Shown here: in pieces, positions 43,970-48,895 of the stretch
Layout of the letters: every line of letters starts with the position of its first letter
Position numbering within the stretch: the stretch's first letter is position 1
Assembly: GCA_003605035.1 (NCBI GenBank)
Contig: QZKJ01000022.1
Span: 1 to 48,895, forward strand
DNA from: Desulfurivibrio sp.
GTDB lineage: Bacteria > Desulfobacterota > Desulfobulbia > Desulfobulbales > SURF-16
Length of the DNA stretch: 48,895 nucleotides
Direction of reading: 5' to 3'
Notes under the pieces: model-generated
Databases searched by the model: none
What the model saw: the letters and a program-made list of their open reading frames with translations, nothing else
Told to the model about the DNA's origin: nothing
Made by a program: the position numbers and the translations under genes

Positions 43970-46177
43970 CTATCTCGATATTTCCTTGAGAAGCGCCTCG
44001 GCATCCTTGTGCCGAGGATTCTTTTCAAGAATCGCGTTCAAGATTTTCATGGCCTCACTCTTATCATCCCTTTTGCTGAGATAGAAGGCAAGAGTATAGC
44101 CATAGTTCTCATCCTGCGGCCTGAGGTTTGAGGCCTTTCTGCACCAGCTCACAGCCTCGTCTATCCGATCTTGGGCAGTAATGATGCAGAGATTATATGC
44201 AGCCTGCGCCATCTGAGGATCGGCGGTGAATGCTTTTTTGAGATGATCCTCGGCGGCCTTCAGGTCGTTTTTTTCAGCGCGTAGAAGTCCCATGTTGAAG
44301 TTTGCCTCGGCATTGTCAGGAGCTTGCTTGAGTGCCTTCAGCAAGGTCTTTTCGGCTTCATCGCTCTCCCCTAACTGGGCATGGGCGATGGACATGTTGA
44401 CCATGGCCATAATAGCCTGAGGATCACGTTGCAGGGCTGTCTGATAGGATACGATGGCCTTTCCGGGCTCCCCCTGGCCGAGCAGGTAGTTGCCCAGGTT
44501 GTAATGGGATGTCCACTGGTCGGGTCTGGTTGTTAGGGACGCCAGATATTCATTATTGGCCTTGCCAAGCTGGGATTGATAGGCAGCGGGTACTGTCATC
44601 CCAGGAAAGTTGGCGATTCCTGCTGCCGCCCGAACTCGTACCAGCCGGTAATCGTCCGCCGTGGCTTCAACCAGGGCCTGCAGGCTTTCTACGGATGGTA
44701 TGAGCCCCAATGCCTGAACGGCAGCACCGCGTACCAGAGGCGACGGATCTTTGGCCGCCATGAGCAGCGCTCCTTTTACCGCTTGATCCTGTCCCGGTGG
44801 AATGAGCCTGATGAGTGAAGCGGCGAAGACTTCGTCGCGCTTGGGGTCGCTGATGGAGGCAAGCATTTCAGGCAGCTTCGTCCAGTCCCGTTTGCGGGCC
44901 ATGTCGATAAGGGTCGCGCGCTTGAGGATCGGCTGCTGATAATCCCGGGTGCGCCACTTCCTCACCAGAGCATCGGCCCAGGACGCTTCTTTGTCTTGGT
45001 GGCAGATATTGCAGGCATTAGGAGACTTGTAGGCCATTGTCGCAGACGGCACCGGTGGCAGCATCGAGTGATCGCTTCGGCTCATCCGGGCGAAGAAAGT
45101 TTTCGGCATATGGCAGGAGATACATTTGCTGCCTTCACTTGTCTCTGCATGGTGTGTATGTGCTGCCGGGTCCTTCACTTTATCTTCATGGCAGGGTAAA
45201 CAGGCGTTATTGAACTTCTCCAGCTTAAACCGGTAGCGGCCGCTGGAGGTGTGGCAGTGCATGCAGTCAATCTCTCCGGATTTTACGCAGGGACTCATGT
45301 TCCACGAGGTGCCGGTGTAATTTTCTCCCAGATCCCGCCCATCAACGTAAAAATCGGCATCCTCCAGCGTTATAAGATCGAAATAGTCATAGAATCGCTC
45401 CTTCGGTTGATACTCCGCAGCCAGTGGGTTCGCTTTGGCGTGACAGCTCAGACAGAGGTCGTTCCGCTGCACTGTTGTCATGGTCTTGGTGCTGATGATC
45501 CGCAGTTCCGGCAAAGGCTCACCTTTGGCAGTCAACTTGGCGATCTTGTTATGCTCTGTTGCCGGGCCGTGGCACGTCTCGCAATTGATACCCGGTTCTG
45601 CCCAGGTCGTATGGTAGGTGTCGGTTTTCAGATCATAGTTAGTCGAGAGTTGACTGACATGGCAGTTATAGCAGGCAGTATTGAACGTATAGGGGTATTC
45701 CCTCCAATCACCCGCTTCACCCCGTTCTCCACTGGGGAAATGGCGCATACCGCTGGCGGCGGTGTCGAACCATTCCTTTTTTTCGACGTCATACGCAACA
45801 GGTAAGGTCTGGAGCTTCCCCTTGTCGAATGGCGTGAGGAAGTAGAAAACATTCTTGCCGCCAAGTACATGCTCGATCTTGTACTTCTTCGAGCCCTCGC
45901 GGCCACTCTCAATCACTACGCCTTGGCCGAGGTCCGCACGATACTTCTCCGTGCCTATGCCAATATCGCTCTGAGGAGATGTGAGATTTTTCTCTGCAAA
46001 GCCTGCCGAATACGGTTGCATGGCAAGCCCGTGCATGGATGTGGACCAGAGTTGGTAAAACCTTTCATGGCACTCCATGCAACTCGATGAACCAGCGTAA
46101 CGAGGGGATGAATTATCTTTACCAAAAGCAATGCCAGTGAACAGGGTACACAGCAGGATAATGCAGATTAATCTCAT
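43970..46177 (-). CDS. Octaheme c-type cytochrome with HEAT and TPR repeats
   Basis: 735 residues. Signal peptide MRLICIILLCTLFTGIAFGK. Eight CxxCH sites are visible: CMECH (33-37), CYNCH, CETCH, CLSCH, CMHCH, CLPCH, CISCH and CNICH, so eight covalently bound hemes are expected. HEAT-like repeats follow (about 430-520, ASLIRLIPPGQDQAVKGALL and SPLVRGAAVQALGLIPSVES) and then five or six TPRs (about 535-730, HYNLGNYLLGQGEPGKAIVS, EANFNMGLLRAEKNDLKAAE). The heme part resembles multiheme cytochromes of anaerobic respiration, while the repeats suggest a docking platform. It probably moves electrons in the periplasm. MITE copy 3 lies 172 bp upstream. The divergent neighbours give no substrate. Confidence 0.9.
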   Translation of the reverse strand: MRLICIILLCTLFTGIAFGKDNSSPRYAGSSSCMECHERFYQLWSTSMHGLAMQPYSAGFAEKNLTSPQSDIGIGTEKYRADLGQGVVIESGREGSKKYKIEHVLGGKNVFYFLTPFDKGKLQTLPVAYDVEKKEWFDTAASGMRHFPSGERGEAGDWREYPYTFNTACYNCHVSQLSTNYDLKTDTYHTTWAEPGINCETCHGPATEHNKIAKLTAKGEPLPELRIISTKTMTTVQRNDLCLSCHAKANPLAAEYQPKERFYDYFDLITLEDADFYVDGRDLGENYTGTSWNMSPCVKSGEIDCMHCHTSSGRYRFKLEKFNNACLPCHEDKVKDPAAHTHHAETSEGSKCISCHMPKTFFARMSRSDHSMLPPVPSATMAYKSPNACNICHQDKEASWADALVRKWRTRDYQQPILKRATLIDMARKRDWTKLPEMLASISDPKRDEVFAASLIRLIPPGQDQAVKGALLMAAKDPSPLVRGAAVQALGLIPSVESLQALVEATADDYRLVRVRAAAGIANFPGMTVPAAYQSQLGKANNEYLASLTTRPDQWTSHYNLGNYLLGQGEPGKAIVSYQTALQRDPQAIMAMVNMSIAHAQLGESDEAEKTLLKALKQAPDNAEANFNMGLLRAEKNDLKAAEDHLKKAFTADPQMAQAAYNLCIITAQDRIDEAVSWCRKASNLRPQDENYGYTLAFYLSKRDDKSEAMKILNAILEKNPRHKDAEALLKEISR

Positions 46178-46349
46178 GTTGCCCCGATAAAGTTAACTCT
46201 CCTGTCGAATGAACCATTACTGTTGAATATATATTCTTGTGTCATAAATTTGTCAATGAGATCAGAAGGTAATGACGGATAATACTTGGCAGTGCATGCT
46301 CCGAAGATCCATATTGCAGCGTCCCCAGTATCTTGGCAAAATTATAAAT

Positions 46350-46584
46350 TCAATTTTCAGAGTTGTGTTAACATGCTGAGATTAAATTAAAATCATCATG
46401 GTCCCCGCCGCTTGTTCCCAGAGAATTCAGCAGCCAGAAATCAGGAGCCAGAATAAAACGTAACAAAATCAACCATTCTGAATTCTGTCTCCTGTCCCCT
46501 GAATTCTCATAACGGAAATCAGAGCAGCAACTATGTAAAAAAAATATCGTTATCTCGGCAAAATAGATCAGGTCAGAAAGTTGA
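46350..46584. mobile_element. MITE-like element, copy 3 (inverted)
   Basis: ~235 bp, opposite orientation to the copies at 7681 and 15792. Ends TCAATTTTCAGA (left) and TCAGAAAGTTGA (right). Shared blocks in reverse: GAATTCAGCAGCCAGAAATC, GGAGCCAGAATAAAACGTAA, CATTCTGAATTCTGTCTCC and GATCAGGTCAGAAAGTTGA. The direct repeat TTATAAAT occurs on both flanks (near 46343 and 46586) and may be a target duplication of about 8 bp. No coding capacity. Confidence 0.8.
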
Positions 46585-47173
46585 GTTATAAATTTCCGAA
46601 ATACCTCTGGGTGTGCTTGTCACCACCAGCCAGCAAAATAACGACGGATTGGCCACGGAAATTAATAAATCGTTTCTCCACCTTTTTCCAGGGGGCTCCG
46701 CGTTTCCCGGGCGACAAGCGGGTCTCCGGCATAGACATGGATATGGGCGCAGGGGCGGCCTGGATGATGTGCCACCCGAACCGCGGCGGCCATGACCGAA
46801 TTTAACCCGGACGGCACCTGGAGCAGATACGAAGAGCCGGCCGACCAGGAGCAGGCCCCGTAAAACTGTGGCGGAGGGAACCTCAACCGGCCGCGGACCG
46901 GCTGCCGCTTCCCTCCTGATCCGCGTCCGGTGGGCAAATCCATGGGCTTCATGAGGTTACGTGTACAGCAGAAAACACAAAGCCTTGAACTGTTTGGGAT
47001 ATTCAGATATTTAATGTGGCAATCCTAAGGGAAGAACGTTGAGTTAAGCTGAAACCCAGACCACGAAGGACATCTTTTCTCGAACGCCAAGGGTAACCTG
47101 CCACCGCCACTGAACTTGCCGCGTCTAGCGCAACGCTGCTCCCGGCGGTCAGGTTGACCCAATTGTTGGCCCT
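46585..47173. other. Gene-free stretch with only degraded-looking sequence
   Basis: No supported gene in ~590 bases. A short frame around 46640-46803 ends in GAGAAWMMCHPNRGGHDRI, but no family is recognised and it has no start with an RBS. GGAGGGAA (46872-46879) pairs with TTCCCTCC near 46910, forming a hairpin of unknown role. Confidence 0.35.
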
Positions 47174-48190
47174 TTATGCGTTTTCATAGAGTTGGGGTGA
47201 AAAGAGTTGCAGTAACTCCTCGACCTCCCTAATAACCTGATTCGCAAGTGCTTTGTCGGGAAATGCTGCGTGGTGAATAACGTCATTGCGAGGGTTTATT
47301 ATGAGCGTCGAATAGTCCTTTTCAGGAAGGCTAATTCCTAACAGTCTAATCAACTCAAATCTGCCTCCAAGCATTCGGAATTTTTGCAGTAACTTTTCTC
47401 CAAACGAAATACCCTGCGTATTAAATTCTTCCAGTATCCGCATCGTTAGACATACTTCCAATGCTGTCGCACCTTCAATTATAGCTTTTCGGTAATCCTC
47501 GTTTCTTCGCGCACTATAAGCCTCGAGTAACATCCGATATTGTAAACGTGGACTAAGACCTTTTGAGGCGAGCAGTGCAGCTTTTTTCATTTGCTCAAGG
47601 TGCAGAGACTCATCATTGCCGCTTATTTCTAAAATTAATATTGGAGCTGTGCTTCGGGAGATATATTTGATCCCGGAATCTACCTCGAATAGTAACTCAA
47701 GTCTCCCTGGCCCATCGCCACCCGAAATGCTGTTCCTTGTTCCTTGTGTGGTCAAGAGCTTTACATACTGCTCAAACAACCTGCGCCACGAGTCAAAAGC
47801 AGCGTAAATCTCCTGAGTGATAGTGTCCGCATTTTCTGGCTCCAAGAAGAACTCGAACAGGGCCAATTCGACCAAGGATGTTCCTGTTGGGTAAGAGGTT
47901 GGTCGCCCCCAATTAATTAGCTCCTTTCCTCTCTTCCAGGTTCGTGCAGGTGGTGGGCCTAATAGGGGCATGTGCAAGGGGTCATGCTCTTCTTTTCCCC
48001 ATTCTGGAAGCGAAGGGAGCGTCAATGTTCCTTCGCGATCGGCTAACACGATATTTACTGTCTGTCCTAGTGAATCAGCAGCGCAATAAAGCGGTTCTGC
48101 AAATTCTACAATCCCGAAAACCTTACGCACAGTTATTTCCTTTTCTGGGGCCAACGATTTATTATCCAGTTTCTGGATATCATTCACCAA
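47174..48190 (-). CDS. Orphan protein with C-terminal HEPN-like (Rx4H) domain
   Basis: 338 residues from TTG/GTG at 48190, or about 318 from GTG 48130, which has AAAAGGAA just upstream and seems the better start. No signal peptide or TM helices. The N-terminal ~200 residues are unfamiliar. The C-terminal ~120 residues are helical and end in a HEPN-like motif RNDVIHH (R301-N302-x3-H306), which matches the Rx4H active site of HEPN ribonucleases; it resembles ApeA/HEPN-type C-terminal domains. Base composition and codon choice look more AT-rich than in the neighbours, suggesting lateral transfer. A defence or toxin role is possible but no partner gene is next to it. Confidence 0.6.
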   Translation of the reverse strand: MVNDIQKLDNKSLAPEKEITVRKVFGIVEFAEPLYCAADSLGQTVNIVLADREGTLTLPSLPEWGKEEHDPLHMPLLGPPPARTWKRGKELINWGRPTSYPTGTSLVELALFEFFLEPENADTITQEIYAAFDSWRRLFEQYVKLLTTQGTRNSISGGDGPGRLELLFEVDSGIKYISRSTAPILILEISGNDESLHLEQMKKAALLASKGLSPRLQYRMLLEAYSARRNEDYRKAIIEGATALEVCLTMRILEEFNTQGISFGEKLLQKFRMLGGRFELIRLLGISLPEKDYSTLIINPRNDVIHHAAFPDKALANQVIREVEELLQLFSPQLYENA

Positions 48191-48317
48191 AGAATCTCAT
48201 TGACATCCAAAAAACCGGTTTTGCGATGTTAACTCTTAACAGGTTATCATACGTTATTGCATGTTACTCAGAAAACTGGTTATCCAACATGCGTGATAAT
48301 CCATCCACAATTCTTGA

Positions 48318-48540
48318 TCAATAAGCAAGGTTGGTGTGAGCAACGAACCCCAACAGCATCATCCCCGCCTCGATATACCGGTAGATGCTCGAATACGGCC
48401 AATCTGCCGCCCAGGTCACATGGTCGTGTTTCACCGGATTGCAATGGATGTAATCCACATGTCTGGCAAAATCCTCTTCATCGCGGATGAGGTGCTCCCC
48501 ATACCGGCGTAGCAGGGCCGCGCTCTCCTTTGCCCGCTTT
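48318..48540 (-). pseudogene. C-terminal remnant of a REP-associated tyrosine transposase (Y1_Tnp/RayT)
   Basis: Minus-strand frame ending TGA at 48318. The readable part is RRYGEHLIRDEEDFARHVDY then IHCNPVKHDHVTWAADWPYS, SIYRYIEAGMMLLG and a tail. This is the conserved C-terminus of the REP-associated/Y1 transposase family (WEHxIRDEDDFxRHVDYIHxNPVKHG). The HUH and catalytic Tyr part is missing upstream, so it is a truncated remnant. GGGGACAAATTTATTTTCC, adjacent at 48582-48600, resembles the tail commonly left beside such transposases. Confidence 0.78.
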
Positions 48541-48895
48541 GCTGGCGCTCCGCGTTCCCCACCTTGCTCTCACCAAAAAAGCAAAAAAGGGGACAAATTT
48601 ATTTTCCAAAGTCACGATAATTTCAAATCACTTACACTATTCTATTAGATTCAATAATTTGCAAGGGAATTGCGACGTGTGGATCTGAAAGGCGAGCAGT
48701 ATGATTGAGATGTGAAATGGGAAGGTAGTGTCTGACCCATTTCCCGGAACTGAAGACTATTCCTGAGATGGAAAAGCATAGGGAGATACTTGATCGAACT
48801 CACTTTCAGGGCAGATGAATTTTCTGAACTGGAAAAAGACGATGGGATTCAAACACGGTCAGGATCGATATTCTACCAGAGTGGATTTGGTAGAC
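48541..48895. other. Gene-free right edge
   Basis: No supported gene in these 355 bases. GAAATGGGAAGG and CCCATTTCCC (around 48714-48747) form an inverted repeat. The last ~100 bases have no recognisable coding pattern; a gene could start beyond the window. Confidence 0.35.

Overview
The window looks like a chromosomal segment of a Desulfobacterota bacterium, most likely of the Desulfobulbales type. This is inferred from protein character and gene order: a cdaA-cdaR-glmM operon, trpEGDCF, FapA/DUF342, a fused prephenate dehydratase-dehydrogenase, and a multiheme cytochrome. No database search was possible. Coding density is high up to about 39.3 kb. After that the segment is patchier and contains gene remnants, sulfatase, porin and cytochrome genes, and an AT-richer orphan gene.

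Layout. (1) 1-5.1 kb: the start of an Asp-rich secreted protein running off the left edge; a PhnD-like binding protein, histidine kinase and NarL-type regulator operon; and a frameshifted ModE-like gene. (2) 5.1-9.3 kb: FapA, a 2TM K+ channel with RCK domains, a 40-residue ORF and adenylate kinase. (3) 9.4-15.8 kb, minus strand: ptsI with HPr and a small unknown gene, then thiL-uvrB-DUF374 acyltransferase. (4) 16.7-19.8 kb, plus strand: ECF sigma factor, zinc-finger anti-sigma factor and HtrA/DegP protease, a plausible envelope-stress module. (5) 19.8-25.1 kb, minus strand: rpsT, then trpE-G-D-C-F without trpB or trpA. (6) 25.3-30 kb, plus strand: cdaA-cdaR-glmM (c-di-AMP synthesis and cell-wall precursor), tlyA and an SH3 protein. 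(7) 30.1-39.3 kb: a helicase-exonuclease fusion resembling Bacillus MrfA+MrfB, a PDT-ACT-TyrA fusion, DUF445 and a Pif1-like helicase. (8) 39.3-48.9 kb: a decayed metallo-beta-lactamase-fold gene, two outer-membrane beta-barrel proteins flanking an arylsulfatase, an octaheme cytochrome with HEAT and TPR repeats, an orphan gene with a HEPN-like Rx4H motif, and a REP-type transposase remnant.

The most unusual layer is non-coding. Three copies of a ~235-bp MITE-like element (7681-7916, 15792-16024, 46350-46584) carry terminal inverted repeats (TCAACTTTC / GAAAGTTGA) around two inverted arrays of 7-bp units. Other gene junctions carry 7-bp arrays (10120-10166, 22257-22358) or 9-bp arrays (28523-28628, 34895-35048), three of them with inverted halves. 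They resemble the heptamer STRR repeats known from cyanobacteria, but include a second, 9-bp period and often lie next to start codons. One MITE copy ends 6 bp from the K+ channel start codon and leaves no visible Shine-Dalgarno site.

Functional links are inferences. c-di-AMP from CdaA could act on the RCK_C domain of the K+ channel. The binding protein, kinase and regulator form an XSR-type sensing system. EI and HPr occur without PTS permeases, which suggests a regulatory PTS.
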